Shown: piece by piece, positions 1 to 6,124 of the stretch
Position numbering within the stretch: the stretch's first letter is position 1
Layout of the letters: every line of letters begins with the position of its first letter
From: Bacteroidales bacterium
GTDB lineage: Bacteria; Bacteroidota; Bacteroidia; Bacteroidales; WCHB1-69
DNA: 8,403 nt
Direction of reading: 5' to 3'
Assembly: GCA_031273515.1 (NCBI GenBank)
Contig: JAISRU010000292.1
Span: 1-8,403, forward strand
Made by a program: the position numbers and the translations under genes
Notes under the pieces: generated by a model
Databases searched by the model: none
Told to the model about the DNA's origin: nothing
Seen by the model: only the letters and a program-made list of their open reading frames with translations

Positions 1-61
1 GAAACCTCCTCAGATCGTCGAGCCTTTTGAGCAGATCTTTAATTTGATCGTTATTTATCAT
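1..61 (-). CDS. prfB: Peptide chain release factor 2, N-terminal fragment (runs off window)
   Basis: Only the first 20 codons are inside the window (ATG at 61-59). The peptide begins MINNDQIKDLL and continues KRLDDLRRF. This resembles the N-terminus of bacterial RF2, for example E. coli RIQDLTERSDVLRGYL. RF2 recognises UAA and UGA stop codons and triggers peptide release on the ribosome. The last in-frame codons are AGG AGG TTT C, with the AGGAGG at 10-5. In E. coli prfB the same place reads AGG GGG TAT CTT TGA, the programmed +1 frameshift site, and the spacing here is identical. I infer that a CTT TGA follows outside the window and that the main coding part lies in the +1 frame. It sits 12 bp downstream of recX and is probably co-transcribed with it. 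The identity rests on a short peptide plus the frameshift-like context. Confidence 0.72.
   Translation of the reverse strand, partial: MINNDQIKDLLKRLDDLRRF
5..10 (-). promoter_or_regulatory. SD-like stimulator of the RF2 +1 programmed frameshift (inferred)
   Basis: On the minus strand AGGAGG is followed by TTT and then by the first base, C, of the next codon at position 1. In RF2 genes an internal SD-like element three bases before the slippery CTT codon, which is followed by TGA, promotes the +1 shift when RF2 is scarce. The slippery codon itself is cut off by the window edge, so only the stimulator and its spacing are seen. Confidence 0.6.
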
Positions 62-73
62 GTCTTTATATTA

Positions 74-574
74 TTAACTCTGTTTTTTGGAATGTACAAT
101 TTGCTCCTGCGAGGAGACATAGTTCTTTATTTCTTCTTTGATTAAGTCGGGTTCGTATCCTTTTGCAAACAGAAATCGATACAGTTTGACGCAGGTTCCT
201 GGGTTCATCACTCTGCTATAAGCCCATTTTACAATACAATTCCGCATCACCTCCAGATATTCTTCTTGCGTAAAGCTATTGATGAAGTGTTCTATTAATT
301 CAGGATCGACTCCTTTTTGCATCAGTTCATATCTTATTTTTCGTTTTCCCCATTGTTTGTAGCCTAATTTACTTTTGACGTAAATCTTTGTAAAGCGATA
401 GTCGTCGATATAATTTTCTGCTTTAAGTTCATCTATTATTTTATTTTCTTCTTTTTCAGGGAATTGATATTGTTGCATTCTGTGTCTCACTTCCCATTCG
501 GAACGGTCTTGGAAAGCGCAATATCTTTTGATCTTTTCGATTGCCTGGACAGATATAATATTTTTTTGTTGCAT
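74..574 (-). CDS. recX: Regulatory protein RecX
   Basis: The 166-residue product is all-helical and basic, with the RecX-family arrangement of repeated three-helix units. The first unit reads RYCAFQDRSEWEVRHRM, the second contains the family-typical ELKAENYIDDYRFTKIYVKS and GKRKIRYELMQKGV, and a weaker third unit contains YRFLFAKGYEPDLIKEEI. RecX proteins bind RecA filaments and modulate, usually inhibit, strand exchange in the cytoplasm. Length fits the family. The ATG at 574 precedes the first recognisable repeat by about 15 residues, so the start is reasonable. The gene lies 38 bp downstream of the interrupted thioesterase and 12 bp upstream of prfB. A TACCTTTG box at 610-603 could give recX-prfB its own promoter. 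No damage is visible. Confidence 0.88.
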   Translation of the reverse strand: MQQKNIISVQAIEKIKRYCAFQDRSEWEVRHRMQQYQFPEKEENKIIDELKAENYIDDYRFTKIYVKSKLGYKQWGKRKIRYELMQKGVDPELIEHFINSFTQEEYLEVMRNCIVKWAYSRVMNPGTCVKLYRFLFAKGYEPDLIKEEIKNYVSSQEQIVHSKKQS

Positions 575-602
575 GGTCGGTTCAATTTAATAATCAGGAT
601 AA

Positions 603-610
603 CAAAGGTA
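603..610 (-). promoter_or_regulatory. Bacteroidetes -7 promoter box before recX
   Basis: On the minus strand TACCTTTG matches the Bacteroidetes -7 consensus TAnnTTTG exactly. It lies in the 38-bp gap between the thioesterase stop and the recX ATG, about 29 bp before that start. I see no good -33 TTTG at the expected distance, so it is a half-site prediction. If real, it would let recX and prfB be transcribed independently of yqeY. Confidence 0.4.
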
Positions 611-612
611 AA

Positions 613-1092
613 TTATTCATCAAAGAAAGCGCTGTCGTCTTCCGGATAATAATATTCGTTGATTGATTTCTCGCGTGAGAACATAAAATAAATCACTTCT
701 GCTTCGGTGCATATTTCATTGTTGGAATTAAACAGTTCCACATCAATATAGCAGAGGTTTCGTTTTATTGTTTTTATTTTTCCTCGAAACAGTAATTCTC
801 CCTGCGTGGAAGGAGCGGGTTTACGGTAACGGATATTCATGCGGGATGTTACGCCTGCGCAACGAGCTTTGACATACAATGTCCATCCTGCGATTTCGTC
901 TATCAGCGTGGACAGGATTCCGCCATGCACTATATTCGGATAGCCTTCGTGATTTGGGGTTGGATTCCACTAACTTTGTACATAGTCGCCGTTTTCGTAA
1001 AAATGCAGATGCAGACCAATCTCATTATGAGGCGAACATCCGAAACAATGGTATTTAGTGTGAGCAAAGATGTTATTGACAGGTCGTTTCAT
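613..1092 (-). pseudogene. PaaI-like hotdog-fold thioesterase interrupted by an in-frame TAG
   Basis: Reading from ATG at 1092 gives a frame of 159 codons that is open except for codon 41, TAG (972-970). The part before it contains YHCFGCSPHNEIGLHLHFYE, followed by NGDYVQS. The part after it begins WNPTPNHEGYPNIVHGGI and continues STLIDEIAGWTL, VTSRMNIRYRKP and CTEAEVIYF. Both halves align in one frame with acyl-CoA thioesterases of the PaaI/4HBT superfamily, including the Cys-Phe-Gly-Cys N-terminus and the HGG motif with following DE of the hotdog helix. Such enzymes hydrolyse acyl-CoA thioesters as dimers or tetramers. There is no frameshift; the single change could come from a sense codon such as AAG, CAG or GAG. 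Restart at GTG 930-928 would give 105 residues lacking the first strand of the fold. It could be a new pseudogene, a sequencing error or a read-through gene. It lies 12 bp downstream of yqeY. Confidence 0.82.
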
Positions 1093-1104
1093 GTTGGTGT
1101 TGGT

Positions 1105-1551
1105 TTACGATAAAAGTTTTTTAACAATGTCTGCTATTAATTTATTGTCTGCTTTACCCGACAGCGCTTTACCTGCAAGACCCATCAATTTTCCCATTCC
1201 TTTTATATCGGTAATGTTTTCCTGTTCGATGAGTTGTTTCAGGACGATAGTAATAGCTTCTTCCGAAAGTTGTTCAGGCAAATAGCGGGCGATAACGTCT
1301 GCCTGAAAAAGTTCTTCCTGATAGAGGTCGTCTCTATTTTGACTTTTATACATTTGGGCAGATTCTTTGCGTTGTTTCACCAATTTTTGCAGGAGTTTCA
1401 ATTCGGTTTCTTCGGTGATCGCATCTGCATTAGCGTCTGTTTTAAGCAGGAGCAGAGCTGATTTCACGGCGCGTAAAGCATTCAGTTCTTCTTTGTTTTT
1501 TGCCAGCATGGCAGTTTTAATGTCTTGATTTATTTTTTCTTCCAGATTCAT
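1105..1551 (-). CDS. yqeY: GatB/YqeY domain protein
   Basis: The 148-residue product is a YqeY-type small helical protein. It starts MNLEEKINQDIKTAMLAKNK and shows the family-typical ALRAVKSALL, LVKQRKESAQMYKSQNRDDL, a following EE..Q..VIARYLPEQLS segment, and the C-terminal GKLMGLAGKALSGKADNKLI. YqeY resembles the tRNA-binding tail domain of GatB, the amidotransferase subunit that converts mis-charged Glu-tRNA(Gln) or Asp-tRNA(Asn), but the free protein has no settled function. Length and ends match the family. It is the first gene of the minus-strand run, with a TAATTTTG box 23 bp before the ATG. In many Bacteroidetes this gene lies beside ftsZ; here the upstream side is a non-coding repeat region instead. 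Confidence 0.9.
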   Translation of the reverse strand: MNLEEKINQDIKTAMLAKNKEELNALRAVKSALLLLKTDANADAITEETELKLLQKLVKQRKESAQMYKSQNRDDLYQEELFQADVIARYLPEQLSEEAITIVLKQLIEQENITDIKGMGKLMGLAGKALSGKADNKLIADIVKKLLS

Positions 1552-1573
1552 TTCTATTCATTTTTTTGAGCTG

Positions 1574-1581
1574 CAAAATTA
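1574..1581 (-). promoter_or_regulatory. Bacteroidetes -7 promoter box before yqeY
   Basis: TAATTTTG on the minus strand fits TAnnTTTG exactly and ends 22 bp before the yqeY ATG. The bases after it (CAGC) are the same as those after the box upstream of the 261-residue gene (TATCTTTG CAGC). A clear -33 element is not visible. It probably drives yqeY and the genes behind it. Confidence 0.5.
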
Positions 1582-1652
1582 CACAAAATAATTGAGAATT
1601 TTTCAGTCATACCATTCGGAGGGTGCATTTCAAATTGTTGCAAGCGTAAAAA

Positions 1653-1709
1653 ATCCCGCAGGGATGGAATTTTATTAACCGTAGCCACAATTCTGTCCCG
1701 TTAGGGACA
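1653..1709. repeat. Pair of REP-like palindromes (CCCG..GGG cores)
   Basis: Two palindromes share a core. ATCCC-GCA-GGGAT lies at 1653-1665 and TGTCCC-GTTA-GGGACA at 1694-1709, with centres about 43 bp apart. Intergenic palindromes with a CCCGTAGGG-like core are, from memory, common in Bacteroidetes genomes and resemble REP elements mobilised by RAYT (IS200-like TnpA_REP) transposases. No transposase is present in the window. Confidence 0.5.
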
Positions 1710-2108
1710 AAATGTTGGTAGAACAAAAACCTCATTTCCACCTAATTTTTCCAACAAAACCACCTTCTATGTAACCAAAATGCAGAATGCTGTTTTTAAG
1801 CTGTTTAGCAATTCATTGTTTGATGACTTAGCCTAACCCAAACCTGTTACTTTCGGGCGGGCGGGAACGCTTTCTTTGACGACTCAGTAGCCATGGAATA
1901 TCAGATAGCCCCCCAACCTCATTACCTCATTAAAAATGCAGTACATGAAAGTAACATACAATAATTTAGGCACGTATTTTATTTTTACGACTTTTTTTTC
2001 TTTTCCACACAAATAACGGTAGAACCTAACCCGGACAAGCCGGAACCAAAAAGGTATTTGAATAGTATAGTAAAAATAACATAGTGGTACTCAACCTCTT
2101 TACTTCTT

Positions 2109-2140
2109 CTTACTTTTTTCCTGCAGCTGAAAAAAGTAAG
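2109..2140. repeat. Perfect inverted repeat, 12-bp arms, 8-bp loop
   Basis: CTTACTTTTTTC at 2109-2120 is exactly complementary to GAAAAAAGTAAG at 2129-2140, with loop CTGCAGCT. It lies more than 400 bp from either flanking gene, so it is not an obvious terminator of a gene in this window. It may be part of a dispersed intergenic element together with the hairpin at 2186. Confidence 0.6.
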
Positions 2141-2185
2141 CAAAAAAAGCCGCTCGCTGTACCTGTCTTGGCTAATGCGAGATGT

Positions 2186-2210
2186 ATTTCAGCAACAAAG
2201 TTGCTGAAAT
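2186..2210. repeat. Perfect hairpin, 11-bp stem, 3-bp loop
   Basis: ATTTCAGCAAC at 2186-2196 pairs exactly with GTTGCTGAAAT at 2200-2210 around AAA. No T-run follows on the plus strand (CTTGCTTTGA), so it does not look like an intrinsic terminator. It is 45 bp from the hairpin at 2109-2140. Confidence 0.6.
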
Positions 2211-2316
2211 CTTGCTTTGAATGCTCTCTTAATCCCTTATTCAACAAGACGAAAACAAAAAGATAATAGAATATTCTGCCAAAAATTACATCAATTTCAA
2301 ACATAAGGTACTAACG

Positions 2317-2409
2317 CAGGTAAAAGCAGTACTGCTTTTACCTGAAAGATATACTGCTTTTACTCAAAACCAGTACTGCTTTTACCCAAAAGCTGTACTG
2401 CTTTTCATG
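2317..2409. repeat. 22-bp direct repeat array starting in a 28-bp perfect palindrome
   Basis: Bases 2317-2344 form a perfect palindrome with half-site CAGGTAAAAGCAGT. Its right half opens a series of 22-bp units at 2326-2347, 2348-2369 and 2370-2391, plus a partial one at 2392-2409. Each carries TACTGCTTTT near its middle, and the complete units end in AAA. The first three units have the core followed by AC. The array is 160 bp beyond the end of the large secreted-protein gene, behind its terminator. Spacing is about two helical turns. Function unknown. Confidence 0.75.
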
Positions 2410-2513
2410 TGTTTATCATTTTATTTATATTCAATCTATTACACAATGCGATATAATTATCCTTTTGTGTGTCTAAATTTATCTTTTAGTTATGGGTATT
2501 TAATTTCTTTGCA

Positions 2514-2547
2514 AATAAAAAAAAGACTGCCCGTTTTAGAGCAGTCT
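2514..2547 (-). terminator. Intrinsic terminator of the T9SS protein gene
   Basis: On the minus strand, 24 bp after the stop codon, AGACTGC (2547-2541) pairs with GCAGTCT (2530-2524) around a 10-base loop, and the stem is followed directly by a run of T residues (2523-2517). This is a standard intrinsic terminator. Confidence 0.85.
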
Positions 2548-2570
2548 ATCTATGATTATTTCTGTTTGAT

Positions 2571-5534
2571 TTATCGGATTACCGTTATTTCTCCGACAAA
2601 CTCATAAGCCTGACCTGTAAAATCATACACAATAATTCGATAGCTGTACATCGAATTGGGCTCAACGAATTTTCCTTTTACCGTTCCATCCCAGACAGCT
2701 TCGGTATCAGTCGTATAAAAAATTCTTTCTCCCCAGCGGTCAAAGACAGACAATTGATAACCTCCCTTTGCATATTCGGACATGATGGGTTTCCATGTAT
2801 CGTTGATACTGTCGCCATTGGGCGTGAATGTATTCGGAACGAAAACATTTAACTCATCGTATATATGGATCATTTTCGATAACGTGTCCGTACAGGCATT
2901 TGTATCCGTTACTTTCAATACAATGCTGTAATCTCCTGATATATCATAGGTATAATAGACGATTTTTCCTGATTGTCTGTTATTGTCGCCCATATCCCAA
3001 TCCCATTTGTTTACGCTTCCTTTTGAAATATCTGTCAGCGTAACTCTGGCATTGGTAGCTACATTGTAGGAATTTGCTTCAAAATTGGCAATCGGTCCGT
3101 CCACATGTTCTATCACGATGCTTTGTTCGGCGAAACATAATGTATCGCTGATTCTTACTTTGTATGTTCCTGCTTTGAGTCTTGTTAAGACGGAAGTTGT
3201 GTCGGCGCGTCCTTCCCAGACATACTTAATCGTATGAGGAAATTGGCTGTTCATTGTAATCGAGATACTTCCATCTTCTCTGTGACAGGTTTCAGGTGTT
3301 TTTTCTATCGTGATTTCCGGCATGGGATAGGCTTCTACGACTATTGTTGTATCTGTTTGACATCCATTAGCGTCTGTCATTGCGACTTTATATTCCCCCG
3401 GCGCAAGGTAACTAATTGCATTGGAAGTATCTCCGGGTCTGCCGGGCGTCCATGTGAGCTTTACCGGCTGATAAGCGTCTATGGGACGAATGCGAATAGC
3501 GCCATTGGTATCTCCGCATTTAGCCCATTCATTCAGATCCACTGCTATGCGGGGGATCGGCAATGCTGTTACTGCGATGGTGTCTTCGGCAAAACACTTG
3601 TTTGCATCCGTAACTTTTACAATATAGTTTTCAGCGCTTAAATTTGAAACACTGTCTGACAAGGCTATTTGCTGTCCATCTTTCTGTTTGAGTATTTCAT
3701 AATTATAAGGCGGAGTTCCTCCTGTGGTTTTAATCTTCAACCTTCCATTGTCAGATCCGCATGTGGTAGGATATTGTGTTCCTGAAATCTCTAACAGAAA
3801 AGGTTCTTTGATTGTAATTTCTCCATGCAGTTCACATCCGATAGCGTCTATAGCTCCAAAGATATAAGTACCTGCCTTCAGATTGGTATAAGCTCCCGAC
3901 TTCGTATTACCGGGTCTGGTAGTATCTTCATCAGGGAATTGCCAATAAGCTGATTGATAGGGTGGGACTCCTCCTGTTATCGCTCCATGACTGAAAGCGC
4001 CGTCGGAATATCCAAAACAGCTAACATCTTTTATGTTCAGATTTTCTAATTGAGGTTGAAGTGTTGTTACAAGATGCGTATCTCTTGCAATACAGCCTTT
4101 AATATCTGTTGCTTCAACCCTGTATTCTCCCGGACCTGATATAAGCAAGGTATCGGCTGTACTTGTCTGTATATTGCCGCTTGTATCTTCCCACGACCAT
4201 CGATAATTTACAAATTCCGATACAACTGTCGTCGCTCTGAGTACCTTTTGATCTCCTGCGCACATTTGCTCAACGCCTTCTATCTTGATTTTAGGAGATG
4301 GGTAAATGGTGATATGCATATCTTCCAATGCTGCCGACGTATCGATACAATTATTTTCTGCGGTTACGGTCAAACGAACCAAATATTGAGTGGGAACATC
4401 GGGGTCGGGAAAAGTATAGGTGAATAAAGAATCGGAAGATACCGCATTTGTACCTGCTATTTCCCATAAAATAGACGCTTTGGTACTGTTTATTACGGTA
4501 GACAAATCCACAAAAGTAACAGTACGGTTACAGGTATCATACCAGCTTTTGTAGTCATGATCGGGGAAATTCACTTCTCCTTTTTCATCCATTACGCCAA
4601 ACATAAAATCGGCGTCGATATCTGTTCTGGCGATAACAGTCCGCAATGTTGAGGTACAACCCAATTCAGAGCGTACTTCACAAGTGAATATTTCTTCATC
4701 CTGAGGATCGGGACACACATACGTCTGATAGGCTCTTCCGCTTCCTTCGTAGACCCAGCCCGGTTGCGAGCTTCGCGTCCATTTATACCATACAAAACCT
4801 TCGGGAGCGCGCAGACGGGCAGCTGTCTGTCCTTCACAGAACTGCAAATCGATTTTCATCGGACGACATTCGCCTACCAAATAGGCATATCCGAAATGAC
4901 CGGATAAGGTACAGTCCCGCGTTTCGTAATAGATTTTGATTGTTTGTCCTATTAGAGTTTCCAGACTAAATCCGACGGTAGTCCATGTACGAGCCTGTAC
5001 TGTACCGTCGCAGACTAATCCTGTCAGTCCTGCGCCGGCTATAAAATTGACGCTACCGCAAGGAATATCCAATACTCTTCCCAATGAATCTTTTAGCGTC
5101 ATTGTAAACTGAGGTTGCTCATACGGAGCATGACTTGGATCTTCCATAATCCATGCAAAATGCAATATCAGCAATGAATTGGTACTGTCCACCGACATCG
5201 TATATTCTATTGCTTCCATTTCAGAACCTGTATTGTCATTGCCCAATCTTATGGAATAGGCAAATCCTGTGGGGACTTTAGGAATGACGATACATCGTTC
5301 ATCCATCAATTGGTTTGCCAGTGTAAGTGCAGCTGCATCCATGATAGTATGTCGTCCTCCCATAGGCGGACTTGGATTGATATTGCTTCCGTTGCTACAC
5401 GATCCTGCATAACATTCCCAATTGGTGAAATTCGCATAAGTGAAGTTTAAATTAGGACATGTAAGTTGTCCATAAGCAATTGATGGTATAAATATACCTG
5501 AAAAATAAATAATTAATTTTACTGAAGTTTTCAT
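2571..5534 (-). CDS. T9SS type B secreted multidomain protein (SprB-like/PKD repeats, CHU_C domain)
   Basis: The 987-residue product starts with a signal peptide (MKTSVKLIIYFSGIFIPSIA, likely cut after AYG at 22). Residues 23-230 form a Cys-containing N-terminal domain with strand-rich segments such as IGQTIKIYYETRDC and HFGYAYLVGEC. Residues 230-300 look Ig-like, and 305-412 a PKD-type module. From about 500 to 812 there are four SprB-like modules, visible in repeats of GTPPYNYEI or GGVPPYQS, LKAGTY, and VTDANKC or MTDANGC. A second PKD module (815-893) contains WDWDMGDNN and YDISGDYSIVLKVTD. Residues 894-987 are a gliding-motility-associated C-terminal (CHU_C) domain with FVPNTFTPNGDSINDTW and YQLSVFDRWGERIF, the type B sorting signal for the type IX system. 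The protein is expected to cross the outer membrane and stay on or leave the surface, perhaps as an adhesin; ligand unknown. It stands alone with its own terminator, and the frame is intact. Confidence 0.92.
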   Translation of the reverse strand: MKTSVKLIIYFSGIFIPSIAYGQLTCPNLNFTYANFTNWECYAGSCSNGSNINPSPPMGGRHTIMDAAALTLANQLMDERCIVIPKVPTGFAYSIRLGNDNTGSEMEAIEYTMSVDSTNSLLILHFAWIMEDPSHAPYEQPQFTMTLKDSLGRVLDIPCGSVNFIAGAGLTGLVCDGTVQARTWTTVGFSLETLIGQTIKIYYETRDCTLSGHFGYAYLVGECRPMKIDLQFCEGQTAARLRAPEGFVWYKWTRSSQPGWVYEGSGRAYQTYVCPDPQDEEIFTCEVRSELGCTSTLRTVIARTDIDADFMFGVMDEKGEVNFPDHDYKSWYDTCNRTVTFVDLSTVINSTKASILWEIAGTNAVSSDSLFTYTFPDPDVPTQYLVRLTVTAENNCIDTSAALEDMHITIYPSPKIKIEGVEQMCAGDQKVLRATTVVSEFVNYRWSWEDTSGNIQTSTADTLLISGPGEYRVEATDIKGCIARDTHLVTTLQPQLENLNIKDVSCFGYSDGAFSHGAITGGVPPYQSAYWQFPDEDTTRPGNTKSGAYTNLKAGTYIFGAIDAIGCELHGEITIKEPFLLEISGTQYPTTCGSDNGRLKIKTTGGTPPYNYEILKQKDGQQIALSDSVSNLSAENYIVKVTDANKCFAEDTIAVTALPIPRIAVDLNEWAKCGDTNGAIRIRPIDAYQPVKLTWTPGRPGDTSNAISYLAPGEYKVAMTDANGCQTDTTIVVEAYPMPEITIEKTPETCHREDGSISITMNSQFPHTIKYVWEGRADTTSVLTRLKAGTYKVRISDTLCFAEQSIVIEHVDGPIANFEANSYNVATNARVTLTDISKGSVNKWDWDMGDNNRQSGKIVYYTYDISGDYSIVLKVTDTNACTDTLSKMIHIYDELNVFVPNTFTPNGDSINDTWKPIMSEYAKGGYQLSVFDRWGERIFYTTDTEAVWDGTVKGKFVEPNSMYSYRIIVYDFTGQAYEFVGEITVIR

Positions 5535-5557
5535 ACTGTTTTGTTTTTGTTTTTTAA

Positions 5558-5591
5558 CAAATATTTTAATCTCTTTCTATATGATACCAAA
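5558..5591 (-). promoter_or_regulatory. Weak candidate promoter of the T9SS protein gene
   Basis: On the minus strand TTTG (5591-5588) is followed 22 bp later by AATATTTG (5565-5558), about 23 bp before the ATG at 5534. The second box misses the TA of TAnnTTTG at the proper place, so this is only a candidate. The leader between it and the start is A-rich, as usual for strong Bacteroidetes translation starts without a Shine-Dalgarno site. Confidence 0.28.
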
Positions 5592-5762
5592 AACATCTGT
5601 TTTGTTGCCTGCGATTTGAATTATTTTTCATTTGACATGCAATATTTTCATTGAATGACAATACAAAGCACTATAAAACAATAGATTATAATTTATCATT
5701 ATTTTTTATTACAATAAGTTAATAAAAGTGAATATTCAATTTGTCTTGAACTGTGATTATTG

Positions 5763-5794
5763 GTGGACGAGTAGACAAGTAAACGAGTAGACGA
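5763..5794. repeat. 8-bp tandem repeat, four units
   Basis: Units are GTGGACGA, GTAGACAA, GTAAACGA and GTAGACGA. Translating this on the minus strand gives the low-complexity SSTRLLVYSSTNN-like string that is often mis-annotated as protein. Confidence 0.7.
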
Positions 5795-5953
5795 GAGCGC
5801 AAAGCGACGAATATTGTTTCCCTGCCTTCCGCTTTTGTCTGAACTCTGATTGGCGTTGCCTTTCTCCTTCTTGCTCGGCATAGTCAAACAAGTTTGCATC
5901 TGCTCTCGCTTCGTGCGTCAATTTATCTGATTAACTGATTGACATGATTATTT

Positions 5954-5988
5954 AATTGACAATTGACAATTGATAATTGATAATTTAT
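5954..5988. repeat. 7-bp tandem repeat, five units
   Basis: Units are AATTGAC, AATTGAC, AATTGAT, AATTGAT and AATTTAT. It is very AT-rich and carries no coding potential. Confidence 0.7.
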
Positions 5989-6003
5989 CATTAATCATTT
6001 ATT

Positions 6004-6039
6004 TAATCCTGCTAATCCTTAAATCCTGTAAATCCTGAT
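6004..6039. repeat. 9-bp tandem repeat, four units
   Basis: Units are TAATCCTGC, TAATCCTTA, AATCCTGTA and AATCCTGAT, followed by TCAGACAAAAG. I associate this AATCCTG...TCAGAC pattern with dispersed intergenic repeats of Bacteroidetes, from memory and not checked. Confidence 0.65.
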
Positions 6040-6124
6040 TCAGACAAAAGGAGAAGACAATAATCTTCGCTTGCGCCATTTTCAATTTTCAATTCGGCAT
6101 GACTTCAAAACCATTTTTTCTTTA

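Larger units (their letters stand above)
1582..2513. other. Repeat-bearing intergenic region, no gene recognised
   Basis: Short frames here (for example 2084-2266 and 2110-2304) overlap each other on opposite strands across hairpins and lack family features, so I call no gene. Supported elements are the REP-like palindrome pair (1653-1709), two perfect hairpins (2109-2140, 2186-2210) and the 22-bp repeats (2317-2409). The stretch 1710-2108 contains nothing I can name beyond AT-rich sequence and a short G-rich run at 1855-1865. Confidence 0.6.
5832..6050. repeat. Inverted pair of 20-mers flanking the micro-repeats
   Basis: CTTTTGTCTGAACTCTGATT at 5832-5851 matches the reverse complement of 6031-6050 (CTTTTGTCTGAATCAGGATT) at 16 of 20 positions, with the first 12 identical. 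The right copy continues into the 9-bp AATCCTG array. Only the two ends are repeats; the interior is unique apart from the other arrays. Confidence 0.5.
5592..6124. other. Intergenic region with micro-tandem repeats, no gene recognised
   Basis: The only frames here are low-complexity translations across tandem repeats and show no domain. The part 5592-5762 is AT-rich and featureless to me. Three short arrays (5763-5794, 5954-5988, 6004-6039) and an inverted 20-mer pair (5832-5851 and 6031-6050) fill the rest. The motif GCGCAAAGCGA at about 5797 has a near-inverse TCGCTTGCGC at about 6067. Confidence 0.6.

Noticed and set aside
613..930. A complete 105-residue thioesterase starting at GTG 930
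   Set aside because: The frame upstream of the TAG carries the missing family N-terminus in the same register, so this is the downstream part of an interrupted gene, not a natural start.
1855..1865. G-quadruplex in GGGCGGGCGGG
   Set aside because: Only three G-tracts are present; a fourth is lacking nearby.
2084..2304. Overlapping frames of 60 and 64 codons on opposite strands
   Set aside because: Both are translations of the two hairpins and their surroundings; neither shows a recognisable feature.
4592..4837. Frames antisense or out of register within the T9SS gene
   Set aside because: They are fully contained in the long domain-bearing frame and show no independent features.
5699..5899. 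Minus-strand 66-codon frame
   Set aside because: It reads through the 8-bp repeats as a low-complexity Ser/Thr/Arg/Leu string, a common spurious annotation in Bacteroidetes, with no domain or promoter.
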